NCBI RefSeq assembly: GCF_024362695.1
Contig: NC_065410.1
Location: 2,600,001 to 2,664,000, forward strand
DNA: 64,000 nt
Source of the DNA: Pectinophora gossypiella
Lineage: Eukaryota; Arthropoda; Insecta; Lepidoptera; Gelechiidae
Reading direction: 5' to 3'
Part shown: piece after piece, positions 1 to 10,700 of the stretch
Numbering within the stretch: the stretch's first letter is position 1
How the letters are laid out: each line of letters begins with the position of its first letter
Program-made: the position numbers and the translations under genes
Notes under the pieces: model-generated
Told to the model about the DNA's origin: nothing
The model's input: the letters and a program-made list of their open reading frames with translations, nothing else
Database searches by the model: none

Positions 1-324
1 TGTCCCGCTTTCACAGCTCCACTTACCTAACCTGAAAATTTGACAGGGCCGGTTTTTTTTTTACAGAAGCAACTGCCTGTCTTATCTTCCAACCCGTGAA
101 TATTGAATTGAATTGAATTGAAGGGAAAAACCAGCCCAATACAGGTTAGGTCACATACCTCCGAAAATGCATTTCTCTTTAATGTGGGTTTCCTCACGAT
201 GTGTTCCTTCACCTTCACGTGATAATCATTTATGATCCAAACATGAATTCGAAAACAAATTCTGGATTCGAACCTGCGACCTCAAAGTGAGAGGCAAGCG
301 TTCTACCAACTGGGCTACCACGGG
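1..324 (-). repeat. tRNA-derived SINE, family C
   Basis: Read on the minus strand, the tRNA-like head lies at about 324-280 (a 'GGTAGCCCAGTTGGTAGAACG' A-box region, then a GGTTCGAATCC B box). A body follows with the phrases 'cacgtgataatcatttatgatccaaac' and 'cctccgaaaatgcatttctc'. Related copies sit at 11143-11480, 33240-33762 (interrupted), 58390-58556, and partly at 19505-19645 and 49395-49565. It is a dispersed element, not a tRNA gene, because there is no acceptor-stem closure. Confidence 0.7.
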
Positions 325-1706
325 AGTGATAAGCAGGACCACAGTGACTGTTTTTATTAGGTGGTAGGTGAACTAAATACATCCCTCTCCACCGATGCAC
401 ACACATACATCTACATATACCTAAGTACGTGTTGGTTTAGGTGTTCAGATACGGTCAGAGTCGGCCCCGGAATACGCCGACTCTGGGAATAAATTTGACT
501 TGATATACGCCGATTACTATCGTCAAATAAGATATCATTGTTCTTGACAAGTGTTGAAACAATATTAGTTCCATAACTTGCCACTAGATGTCACTGTACA
601 AAATTAAAACTCGTGAGCAAAAAATGCATTAGAAGATGAACTTCAATAAAGATGACTTTTGCCTTGGGAACTGTCGCTCGCTTGCGACGAGAAGAAGCAA
701 CCGACCTTGGGAACTATCGTTTCAATATTGAAACAGTAACCTTTCGGGTGTGTTTTGGGACGATTGTATAACAAGTGATATTCTAAAATATGAGCCTAGA
801 AATAACTGGAAATGGAACATGTTTATTATTTTCTTGACGTTATCTTTAGTTACTAAATAAATAAATCAATTCTTTTTTCTATTTTCATTACTACTCTAGA
901 AAGTGATAGATAGATAGATAGATAAAATACTTTATTGAGCACAATGGACACAAAATACAGAGATAAGGACAGCATATACAGAAAAGCACAACAGGCGGCC
1001 TTATTGCTCATGCAGCAATTTCTTCCAGGCAACCTTTGGGTACAGGAAAATTTTGTACAAGTATAATAATAGCGGGTTAGTGCATTCTAACAAAATAAAT
1101 AATTAAAAGAACAACCTACATAAAATAAGTACATTTAACTACATATTTATATTATACATAAATATATAAAATTACTATATATATTTATCATGAATGTGTT
1201 CTTCTAAATAACTTAAGTAAGTAAGTATTTTTTTTACTGTATTGTTTCTTTTGTAATGTCATCTCTTTTTTATCATTGTCAATATCAAGATATCGATTAA
1301 TAAGGTAGTTTCCAACTAGCCAAATCAGTTACTTTCTACTAAACGTCAAAACACGAAATGACTATGAAATTTGTATGAAAAGTACACTGTGACGTCATAG
1401 AAAAACGTGATAAAATGTCGGACTTATTATTACGTTTTGTGACAATGTGAACTTAAACTATGTTAGTACCTATCCAACACACACACACATACATAGGAAC
1501 TGCCAAGTTGCTATTATTTAAGTTGCATATTCACCCAAAATCCCAGAATAGGACTGTCCCACCTATCAACAATGGGATGGTTTTAGATGTCTTAATTTAG
1601 TAAGTAATCATAATTTCATGATTTATCTTGAATCTTGTATAACTACGACGCTTGAGAAGAGTAAAACCTCCTAAATTATATCACTTCTCAGTTCACGCGT
1701 AACTAT
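325..1706. other. Intron DNA of the bruno-3-like gene, no gene seen
   Basis: This stretch has no credible open frame. It holds a (GATA)n microsatellite at about 903-924 and a copy at about 1306-1445 of a dispersed element beginning 'ttccaactagccaaatcagtta'. Related copies of that element lie near 10480-10620, 57650-57760, 58855-59030 and 62055-62205. The rest is AT-rich and not recognised. Confidence 0.5.
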
Positions 1707-1935
1707 ACAGGGTGTTAGTAACATCGTAACGAATACTCAGAGGGATGATTCAGACCATGATTCTGAGTTAATATCAAGTGGAATTTTCTGTCGCAAAATT
1801 CATGTTATTTTTTTAGTTTTTTTTAATTATTTTCAATTCTATACTTTTGCGATGGAAAATTCCATTTGATATTAACTCAGAATAATCAGCTGAATCATCC
1901 CTCAGTATTCGTTACGATGTCACTTACACCCCATA
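1707..1935. repeat. Foldback MITE, copy 1
   Basis: The two halves are inverted copies of each other. The left arm runs from ACAGGGTGTTAGTAACATCG through 'gattctgagttaatatcaagtggaatttt'. The right arm carries the reverse complement and ends 'cgttacgatgtcacttacacccc'. The whole unit could fold into one hairpin of about 100 bp per arm. It has no coding capacity. Confidence 0.75.
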
Positions 1936-1964
1936 CAAGTACATACAGTAGCCATACAAGTAGG

Positions 1965-2175
1965 TATGGGTGTTAGTGACACTGTAACGAATACTGAAGG
2001 GGATGATTCAGACCATGATTCTGAGTCGAAATCAAGTGGAATTTCCTGTCGGAGAAGTCATGAAAATTATTTTCCGTTCCATACTTTTGCGACGGAAAAT
2101 TCCACTTGATATCAACTCAGAATCATGGCCTGAATCATCCCTCAAAGTTTTCGTTACGATGTCACTAACACCCTG
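1965..2175. repeat. Foldback MITE, copy 2 (split by the BEL element)
   Basis: This is a second unit of the same inverted-repeat design, only about 30 bp after copy 1. Its outer end reads 'gatgtcactaacaccctg' and is then interrupted by the BEL/Pao LTR at 2176. The last few bases resume after the element at 7765 ('tataac'). It is therefore older than the BEL insertion. Confidence 0.75.
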
Positions 2176-2588
2176 TGTTTGAGCCACTTGTTCTGTCTTT
2201 TTTATTTCTGTTAATACGCCTAGCTACCCAAGGGAAACACCAAAAAGACTTTATAAATTAAAAACAAATAATTAAAAACTTTTTGCTTGAGTGTGTGAAC
2301 CCCGACGGTTTAGTGACGTTTTTGTTCTTCTTCTTTGTTTTCTGCCTGCTTATATATATTACGTTTTTATTCTTGCAAACATCATTGTGAATAATAATAA
2401 ATAGACTGCTGTGATTGCGTGAGCTGTCAACAAAAACCAGGCCTGGTTAAAAGAGTGAAGAAGCTGATCACGTAAGTGTTTCCCTTATTCTTTGAGCTGG
2501 GCTATTTTCAGGGTATGGAGACAGCGCAAGTGGTTAGGATTCTTCCTTTCCACCTTTTTTCTTTTTTTGCATGAATGTGTATCAAACA
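2176..2588 (+). repeat. 5' LTR of BEL/Pao element
   Basis: Starts TGTTTGAGCC and ends ATCAAACA, giving the short inverted TGTTTGA/TCAAACA termini typical of LTRs. It has the same length as the 3' LTR. A GTAAGT donor-like site and a TTTTCAG acceptor-like site about 40 bp apart lie in its 3' part. I did not find an unambiguous TATA box. Confidence 0.92.
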
Positions 2589-2595
2589 CATAAGA

Positions 2596-2615
2596 TGGTC
2601 CTTCGAGCCGGATTC
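2596..2615 (+). promoter_or_regulatory. Primer-binding site, tRNA-Tyr type
   Basis: Seven bases after the 5' LTR lies TGGTCCTTCGAGCCGGAT. It is complementary to the CCA-tailed 3' end of metazoan tRNA-Tyr as I remember it (acceptor arm CCUUCGA paired with UCGAAGG, then A-CCA). The match seems to extend about 20 bases into the T arm. The tRNA identity is from memory and should be checked against a tRNA set. Confidence 0.7.
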
Positions 2616-3095
2616 ATATCCGTGAACCAGTAATTTCTTACCGCAAAATCGCATTCTTTGATTCCGCAATTTGTTGCTCTTTCATAAGTAACAAATGGTA
2701 ATAGCTTACAGACCGATGGGGCTGTAGTTATTTACTTCTATACTGCTTTATTACTTACTGAATTTCTATACCCAATTTCTCTCTATTCGCTGATTATTTT
2801 ACCGCATATTAACCGCATCTGCATTTGAATGTACCATTATTTTTGAATAAAACTGCTCGCTAATACTATTCAGTAGTGATTTTTAATAAAATAAAACGCA
2901 ACGCATTACTTTGTCATTTTTGTCCACAATTTTGTTACGAGTGTTCAAGTTATTCTACTAACTAGATATACTCATCCTACTTACGTATTGAGCGCAGAAC
3001 CAATTCTATATCGCATCGCATTAATATAAAAATTGTTTCTTATTATTTAATAATTTTAATTTTATTGCTGATACATTTTTTATATTTCATTTACA

Positions 3096-6000
3096 ATGTC
3101 TAAAAAGGCACCTGTTGACGAGGATGTCGAGGGCCCCATGCCACCTAATATTCTTATAAATGAAGCTCGAGTGCAAGCTTTCTTTCAAAGACTACAAAGC
3201 ATTTATGACGTTTCACGGAATATTTCTACAAAAGAGTTGCAAAATCGCTTCATAAGTTCAGCTGCAAATATAGAACAATTACGCGCTGAGTATTTAACCG
3301 CGTTAGATAATTTAAATATCGCTAAAATACAATATGATTCCACTTATAAGCCTGATTACTCATCTTTTCTCGCTTTTGAAGATATTTATTCTTCTATTAA
3401 AAACAGTTTGAAACAACTGCAAGTCTCAGTAGACCAATTGAGATCAACATCAATGGAAAAACCGCGTCTTAAACTGCCGCCGATTAATTTGCCTACGTTT
3501 GACGGGGATATTAAAAATTGGCCAACATTTTTTGAATGTTTTAACAACGCAGTTCATAACAACACAAGTCTAACTGACTCAGACAAAGTCTTTTATTTGA
3601 CAGGAGTTTTGTCTAAATCTGCGTTAACTACTATTGCTGACATTCCTCCCACTGCTGATAATTATAGCACAATTTATTCTGCTTTGGTTGATAAATATCA
3701 AGATATTCGTACGCTAGGAACTACCTATTTACAACAGATAGTTAATTTGAAACCGCTGACTTTGGCGTCAGCTGATGGGCTTAATAACTTTTTAGATAAG
3801 TTTGCCGCATCAGTTTGTGCATTTGATCGATTAAAAATCAAAGATAAAGTTGATTTTATCTTTTTATTTTTGGCTTTGCAAAAACTTGACAAGGAAACTG
3901 CTTGCCTTTATGAAAATTCTGTACGATCTGAGAAACTGCCGACTTATGATAGTTTGATTCGGTTCATTAAAGAGCAAATTAAAATAATTGATCGCATTAG
4001 TAACAAACCATGTCAGATTTATGGCAATAAAAACAATAATAATCGCTTCCAATCGCCAGCTATTCCAAAAATTATTAAAAACCCAAAAGTTACGAAATCT
4101 TTTGTAACTTCGCATAATGCAAAGCTATGCCCTTTGTGTTCAAAATCGGGTCATGAACAATTTTATAAATGTCCTGAATTTATGAAATTAAGTCCCAGAG
4201 ATCGTTATGGTGTTGTTAAAAAACATAATAGTTGTTGCAATTGTCTTAGTTTCAGTCATAGAACATTATCGTGCAATTCTAATAAAAATTGTAATATTTG
4301 CCATTCGAAGACGCATCATTCATTATTGCATTTTCCGCAACAAAATGATTTGACTACTCGCACCCCCGCATCCGCACAGACACCCGGTCCGTCGAGTGCT
4401 GTGTATGTAGCCGCAGCGTGTGACGTTAAGCCGTTGCCTGCGCAGCCTCTGCCGCAACCTGCAGTCACGTCGCCTTTTCCTGCTCCACCTCACGTTGTCA
4501 CTGCGCCTGCTACTGCACAACTGCCATCGAACGAGTTTTCGCAGTTGTCGCTTTGCTCGCAAACATCGCTGCTTAATCAAAGCGCTAAAACGGTGTTGCT
4601 TGCTACCGCTCGCGTTGTAATAAAAAATACTGATGGTAGCGAATATATTGCACGCGCATTGATCGATAATGGGTCAATGAATGACTTTATTACAGTTAAG
4701 CTATGCAACCGCTTATCTTTAAAAATGCATACGCTCCCCGGCCAAATTACGGTGAATGGGTTTGGTGGGTCTTCAAAACAAGTGAAAGGGGTTACTAATG
4801 TTGTAATTCACTCGCGTTTTGATCATAAAGTATCGTTTCCGCTACAACCGCTGGTTGTTGATAAAATCACTGACCGCATACCGACATTGCCTATTGATAG
4901 GTCGATGTTACACTATTTATCCCGCACTCCGCTCGCCGATGACACATTTTCTGATCCTGGAGAGGTTGAAATGTTAATTGGTGCTAAGTTATTTCCGCGC
5001 TTACTGCTTTCGGGACATATTCAGGGCCCACAAGGGACACCTGATGCAGTTCAAACCCCGCTTGGTTTCATTTTGATGGGTGAAGCTCCGATTCATAATC
5101 GGTCTCCCTGCAATCTTGCACAGGTTACACATAATACTACGTTATGTGCTTTTACTGGACAATCGTTAGATACTATGATGAATAAACGTTGGGAAGTAGA
5201 AGAAGTTTCTACCCCGCGCTCCGCTACGTTTAGTAAAGATGAACAGGCCTGTGAAGAGATTTATAAGTCTATCACTACTCGCGACTCGACATGTACACAC
5301 GTCGTAGCACTGCCGTTTAAAACAGACCCTTCTGTTTTAGGTGACTCAATTACGAGTTCTAAAAAAGATCTTAAAGATAGACTCACCACAAAGACTCGCA
5401 TGATGTTGGACGCTAGTGCGCCCACAGACACTTGTCTGTCTCTCAATGATGTTTCACATTCGAACCGCTTTCAATTTGATAATATTTTTGGTTTTACGTG
5501 GGTTCATTCCAGTCCACACAGACTGAAGACATTCGTGGCGAATCGAGTCACAAAGATACAAGACTGCTTATCCAGAGAACTTACACCTGCACAGCTAGTT
5601 GATCATCCAACGTGGATGAACGCGCCTTATTGGGTCCGCAATGATATTTTGGAGTGGCCTATTAAAGCTTACGTGGCTAGTCAAAATGATAATGATCTGC
5701 CCGAAGTTAAAATCCTAACATTATCTAATGTTACGGTACCCTCTGATGATAAAGAGGAATCGCCTCTACGCTTATTAAGCAAACGAGTCTCCCAATGGTC
5801 GAAATTGCTCCGTACAATCGTCTACGTTTTGAGATTCACGAAACGTTTAAAAACTCGCGGCTATATTACGACTGATGATTTAAACGCATCGGAAAAGATC
5901 ATAGTTCGTGTTGTTCAAAAGGAACATTTTCCAGATTTATTAAAGGCGTTGCTACTTAAAAGGCAATGTCCAGCTGCATTTAGAAAACTAAGGCCTTTCT

Positions 6001-7235
6001 TAGTCGATGGAATTATACGAGTAGGAGGACGACTGGAAAATGCAAACTTGACTTTCGATCATAAACATCCTATGCTTATGCCTAACAAAGATAGGATTAC
6101 TGATTTACTTATTGATTTTGTTCATCGCACTGCTTGCCATGCTGGACCGCAACACATGTTGTGTTTGCTCAGGCAAAGGTTTTGGATACTTTCCGCACGC
6201 CGCACTGTTCGTGCTAGAGTGCACTCATGTGTTCCATGTTTTAGGGCACGCCCTAAACTTGCTTCTTCGCCTGTTATGGCTAATTTACCTTTATGTCGTT
6301 TGCAAATGTCCAAACCTTTTGCTCATACGGGCGTCGATTATGGTGGACCGCTGTTTATTACCCTAAATAGGAAACGCGGTGTCAAAAGCCAAAAGGCATA
6401 TTTATGCGCATTTATTTGTCTTACTACGAGAGCAGTTCATATTGAAGTGGCTACAGATTTGAGCACTGAATCATTTTTGAATGCTTTTAAGAGATTTTTA
6501 TCTCGAAGAGGTCCAGTAGAAAAACTTTATTCGGACAATGGCACAAATTTTGTAGGTGCTAAGGCATATTTGAACGAACTTTATAACTTTTTAGAGTCTG
6601 ACGCTTTTGATACTGAATTTAAAGCCACTTTGGCTAACAACCGCATTGCTTGGGAAATGATCCCTCCCAACGCTCCTCATTTTGGAGGAGGATGGGAAAT
6701 TACGATTAAAGGGTTTAAATCGCATTTATTTCGCGTAATTGGTTCTCAGATTTTAACGTACGAAGAATTATTGACAGTTCTTTGTCAAATTGAGGCTTTG
6801 CTGAATTCCAGACCGCTAGGAATATTAAGTGAAGACCCCAGTGAACCTTTACCTTTAACTCCTGCTCACTTTTTGAATACCGCTCCACTGGCTCATTTAC
6901 CTTCCGTTAATGATCCTGCAGTGAGTCAGAATTTGTTATCGCGATGGATGTTACTAGACAGACTTGTGCACTCGTACTGGCGAAGATGGAGTAATGAGTA
7001 TTTGCATACACTTCAGCTTCGTGACAAATGGAACACAGATACGTGTCCAGTAAAGGAAGGAACGGTAGTTGTTATGATGAAAGACAACTCACCGCCCTTG
7101 CATTGGCCGTTAGGTATTATAATACGCACTTTTTACGGAGACGATAATCAAGTTAGAGTTGCATTAGTCAAAACTAAAACTGGTACATTCAAACGACCTG
7201 TGGTTCGTTTATGCCCCCTCCCTCATTTAAATTAG
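3096..7235 (+). CDS. BEL/Pao Gag-PR-IN polyprotein lacking RT/RNase H
   Basis: A single open frame of 1379 codons. Domains in order: a Gag-like DUF1759 region from about residue 125; cysteine-rich zinc knuckles at about 345-410; a retropepsin-like segment near residue 520, reading L-I-D-N-G-S where families usually have D-S/T-G; a remnant of the start of the RT domain at about 764-786 (TKTRMMLDASAPTD); the tail of the RNase H region at about 790-840; an integrase zinc-binding domain at about 1009-1048; an integrase core with D1081, D1147 and E1201 (in GGGWE); and a DUF5641-like C-terminus. Family pol proteins carry several hundred residues of RT and RNase H between the RT and RNase H remnants. 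Here they are gone without breaking the frame. Spread could only occur with RT supplied in trans (inference). Confidence 0.9.
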   Translation: MSKKAPVDEDVEGPMPPNILINEARVQAFFQRLQSIYDVSRNISTKELQNRFISSAANIEQLRAEYLTALDNLNIAKIQYDSTYKPDYSSFLAFEDIYSSIKNSLKQLQVSVDQLRSTSMEKPRLKLPPINLPTFDGDIKNWPTFFECFNNAVHNNTSLTDSDKVFYLTGVLSKSALTTIADIPPTADNYSTIYSALVDKYQDIRTLGTTYLQQIVNLKPLTLASADGLNNFLDKFAASVCAFDRLKIKDKVDFIFLFLALQKLDKETACLYENSVRSEKLPTYDSLIRFIKEQIKIIDRISNKPCQIYGNKNNNNRFQSPAIPKIIKNPKVTKSFVTSHNAKLCPLCSKSGHEQFYKCPEFMKLSPRDRYGVVKKHNSCCNCLSFSHRTLSCNSNKNCNICHSKTHHSLLHFPQQNDLTTRTPASAQTPGPSSAVYVAAACDVKPLPAQPLPQPAVTSPFPAPPHVVTAPATAQLPSNEFSQLSLCSQTSLLNQSAKTVLLATARVVIKNTDGSEYIARALIDNGSMNDFITVKLCNRLSLKMHTLPGQITVNGFGGSSKQVKGVTNVVIHSRFDHKVSFPLQPLVVDKITDRIPTLPIDRSMLHYLSRTPLADDTFSDPGEVEMLIGAKLFPRLLLSGHIQGPQGTPDAVQTPLGFILMGEAPIHNRSPCNLAQVTHNTTLCAFTGQSLDTMMNKRWEVEEVSTPRSATFSKDEQACEEIYKSITTRDSTCTHVVALPFKTDPSVLGDSITSSKKDLKDRLTTKTRMMLDASAPTDTCLSLNDVSHSNRFQFDNIFGFTWVHSSPHRLKTFVANRVTKIQDCLSRELTPAQLVDHPTWMNAPYWVRNDILEWPIKAYVASQNDNDLPEVKILTLSNVTVPSDDKEESPLRLLSKRVSQWSKLLRTIVYVLRFTKRLKTRGYITTDDLNASEKIIVRVVQKEHFPDLLKALLLKRQCPAAFRKLRPFLVDGIIRVGGRLENANLTFDHKHPMLMPNKDRITDLLIDFVHRTACHAGPQHMLCLLRQRFWILSARRTVRARVHSCVPCFRARPKLASSPVMANLPLCRLQMSKPFAHTGVDYGGPLFITLNRKRGVKSQKAYLCAFICLTTRAVHIEVATDLSTESFLNAFKRFLSRRGPVEKLYSDNGTNFVGAKAYLNELYNFLESDAFDTEFKATLANNRIAWEMIPPNAPHFGGGWEITIKGFKSHLFRVIGSQILTYEELLTVLCQIEALLNSRPLGILSEDPSEPLPLTPAHFLNTAPLAHLPSVNDPAVSQNLLSRWMLLDRLVHSYWRRWSNEYLHTLQLRDKWNTDTCPVKEGTVVVMMKDNSPPLHWPLGIIIRTFYGDDNQVRVALVKTKTGTFKRPVVRLCPLPHLN

Positions 7236-7334
7236 AAACGCACCGCTTTTCATTTCTTTTATTGCTTTTTTGTTATACTTAGAGTTAATTTTTATTTTGT
7301 TATATTTCTGCTTTATTGAAAGGAAACCTTTCAA

Positions 7335-7346
7335 GGTGGGGGATGG
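7335..7346 (+). promoter_or_regulatory. Polypurine tract of BEL/Pao element
   Basis: A G-rich run (GGTGGGGGATGG) directly abuts the 3' LTR, where plus-strand priming is expected. It is not a pure purine tract. Confidence 0.6.
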
Positions 7347-7759
7347 TGTTTGAGCCACTTGTTCTGTCTTTTTTATTTCTGTTAATACGCCTAGCTACCC
7401 AAGGGAAACACCAAAAAGACTTTATAAATTAAAAACAAATAATTAAAAACTTTTTGCTTGAGTGTGTGAACCCCGACGGTTTAGTGACGTTTTTGTTCTT
7501 CTTCTTTGTTTTCTGCCTGCTTATATATATTACGTTTTTATTCTTGCAAACATCATTGTGAATAATAATAAATAGACTGCTGTGATTGCGTGTGCTGTCA
7601 ACAAAAACCAGGCCTGGTTAAAAGAGTGAAGAAGCTGATCACGTAAGTGTTTCCCTTATTCTTTGAGCTGGGCTATTTTCAGGGTATGGAGACAGCGCAA
7701 GTGGTTAGGATTCTTCCTTTCCACCTTTTTTCTTTTTTTGCATGAATGTGTATCAAACA
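7347..7759 (+). repeat. 3' LTR of BEL/Pao element
   Basis: 413 bp, matching the 5' LTR over its full length with one difference seen by eye. It is followed by the target duplication CCCTG and the remaining bases of the foldback MITE. Confidence 0.92.
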
Positions 7760-7764
7760 CCCTG

Positions 7765-10700
7765 TATAACCGACCGCGCGTGAAAGCATTTCAAACAAAA
7801 CGCAGTAACAATAAACACCTCCAACTAAATTAGTGTAAATTAACATCAAACTGTATTCCCAGTGTTGCCGTCACGAAATCAGAGCTTACACAAACACGGT
7901 AAATCACGGAACAAGCGAAAGTGAAGTTATGCAACAACAATTAACCGAGTGATATTAACCCGTTAATTGGAGGAAACATTGTAACGAATGGGCCCCTGGA
8001 AGCTCGTTTCACCAGCACGGGGCGACACGATTGCGTAATAAAATACCTAATAAACTCAACGTGTAAGCCGAATATAAAGCTGTGTTTAAACGCAGGCGAT
8101 GACAGAGCTACAAGAGGACTACAAGCCAGGCGACAGAATTCCGTTCTGTTCTGTTTAAAAATATATTCCTTTGAGAGTTGTGAGTACAATAACCGACCAT
8201 AGTGTCATGCCGCCAAAGGCCAGGGGCCAAAGGTCATGGCTACAGACTTGGACTTACTACCACGTCAATGGCAACAGGGGTTTGTCGTTAATGAATTGAT
8301 TACACAACATAAGCTTACGATACATCCCGATTGGGGTAGTCAGGGGTACATCCATCGCAAGATGAACTAAGTACCCACACCCCACAGAGCTTTCTGTTAG
8401 ACCAACATGATGGGCGGTGAGCCGTATCGCCGTCGTTGAAATTAAAAAACAAAAATAATAACATCGATCATCGAATGGTGTGGCTTCACTTACGCCATCT
8501 ATTGGCGCCGAAAAGTATATAGCGAGCGTCCCTACACCCTTAACCACAAAACATTGCTTGAAGGCGTATAAAATATTCAAGCTAAGGGGAGCAGTAAAAT
8601 TACTGTCAAAACAAAATAATGATAAAATCGATGACTCATCGGCACACAATGGGCGCAAATGAAGCATGGAATTTAATGAAGCCAGTTCAATAATAAATGA
8701 ATATCGAATTAGTATTTTCATACAAACAGATATTGTTTCTTGTCTTCTTCTATCGCGTGGGTTGTGAAGTGGATTATCAACCCTAGTGCCAAGGTTATTA
8801 TTGAGCCGCCAAAGGCCCCTGACATGGCTCATGTAACGACTACGTACATCAGTAAGTAGTAACTGGGACCAACGGCTTAACCGAAGCACGGATCAGCCTG
8901 CAATGTCCTAACCAAAATAGGGCTCACAAAGTGATTTGTTTCCTGTTAAATCGATTCTTATGGGGGGCCGTAGTAGTTGGAAGATGGTTAACCATTCATT
9001 AACAAATGTTGGTATAGTAATTTAAAAATAAAGATGAAAAATTAATTTGTATTTTTTAAATCTTTTGAATAGATATGCCACAGCGCCCCTTATTTTATTT
9101 AGAGTGCATAATAAAAATAAATTATAAATAAATTAATTAAATACCTAAAATAACGTACATCCACAACTGCTACTATTATATCTTCGACAATCTTCTATAT
9201 TTCTTGTAAGTATAATTCTAAAAGTTTGTTGTTTTGTTGTTACAAACTTTTAGAATTATACAATCAATCAAATTCAAAACACAATATTGTGAATATCAAT
9301 AAAAGCACAACATAATTTAAATTAAAAAATACGGCGAGCGCGCATCGACGCCCAATGTTTACGCTTTATTACTCCGCAATTGAATAAATAAACAAAGGAA
9401 CAAAATCTCGAATACAATTAATTCAAGAGAATGCTCAAATAACATGCAGGAGCACGGACCTCGGCCAATTATCATGCTGTTAAACGATCCGTGCTATTCG
9501 AGTAGTTCGTTGTACGAGGAAGGAAACCGTCCAAGTTTGCAACTGCATTTTTGGATGTGGCCCAAAATAACTTGTTGCACAGAAAGGCACAGAACCTGTT
9601 GAGCGTTCAGCCTATGCCGCGCCATTTTTGCCCGCTAGCAAATACATAATGAATGAACGCTTAGCACAGCCCGCTGTAGTGCGAACCTCGACTGTTCACA
9701 CTGTAATGACCGTAATATTGAATTTTTAAAAGCCCTTTTTGTTATAACGTTTTCATGCTTATAAAGTGCTCCAGGGTGAGAAGCCTTTTGCGGGGTTATG
9801 GAGACGTTATTGGCTATAAAAGGAATGGTCTATTATCGTAATAGCGAACGGAATAGGGTTTAATGTATCTGTTATCGAGCTCTCAAGGATAGGTCTAGAA
9901 TATTGCGTAATTTGCTTAGGTGGTTTTGTTCAAAATTACTAATAGGTAGGTGGGTCAGCAGTAGTTGAAGAAACTCACCTAAGTATTTACCGGGGCATTT
10001 GTAGTTCAGTGTTTGAACGTTGGACTCCGGAAGTCCCGGTTTGGAATCCCGAAGTCAGCTCATCCTTAGAACGCCGCTGGCCCAGAAATCAGACCGTCCA
10101 TCGTGTCAGAAAATACACAATGCAATTGAACGCGTTGGAATATAGGTGTGTAGGTTACTTGATCGATACACGTATGCTTTCTACTAATTTATGAATGAAC
10201 AATAACAACATAGCATGTTGTCATACAAAACTTAATACAAAATTACGGCGGCAATAATTTACGACAAGAATTATTAGAGATATATTCCCTACGCAGTTGT
10301 TTTAATCACCTGTTTGTAAAGTAAGTATTTCCTTGGTTTACACAATAGGGTATTTGACTGGGTCAAAGATAATTATAAGCTAGTCTAGATATAGACGCCA
10401 GTCGACGCCAGATGCCAGATCATCAAAAATCAATCTCATTTTACTTTTCAACTTATTTTCGAATTTTATTTATGAATTAAGTAACAATGAGTACGACATT
10501 TGACCGCTTTTATTGATGACGTCACAGGACAGTATTTCCATACAAACTCCATAAAATTTTCGTTTCGTAAAAAGTATCTAATTTGACTAGATTGTCAACT
10601 AGCCTATTGTTGTCCTAAATACTTTTTTTAACTTGGTTATCCCCTTGGGGAAAGGTTTTTGATAAAAGCTGCCCGACACTACAGCAATTTATTGATTTTT

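Larger units (their letters stand above)
2176..7759 (+). mobile_element. BEL/Pao LTR retroelement, RT-deleted
   Basis: A complete insertion of about 5.6 kb bounded by two 413-bp LTRs. I see one mismatch between them: gcgtgAgctg in the 5' copy, gcgtgTgctg in the 3' copy. The 5-bp target duplication CCCTG lies at 2171-2175 and 7760-7764. A primer-binding site follows the 5' LTR, a G-rich tract precedes the 3' LTR, and one long open frame lies between. The LTR match implies a recent insertion. It sits in a bruno-3 intron in the same orientation as the gene. The reverse transcriptase and RNase H core is missing (see the CDS entry), so this copy should be non-autonomous. Confidence 0.93.

Noticed and set aside
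2176..7759. Endogenous retrovirus with envelope
   Set aside because: The long frame ends with the integrase and DUF5641 region. There is no second frame with signal peptide or membrane segments before the 3' LTR.
8257..8889. 210-codon minus-strand open frame
   Set aside because: It runs across fragments of two dispersed repeats, has no recognisable domain and no splice context.
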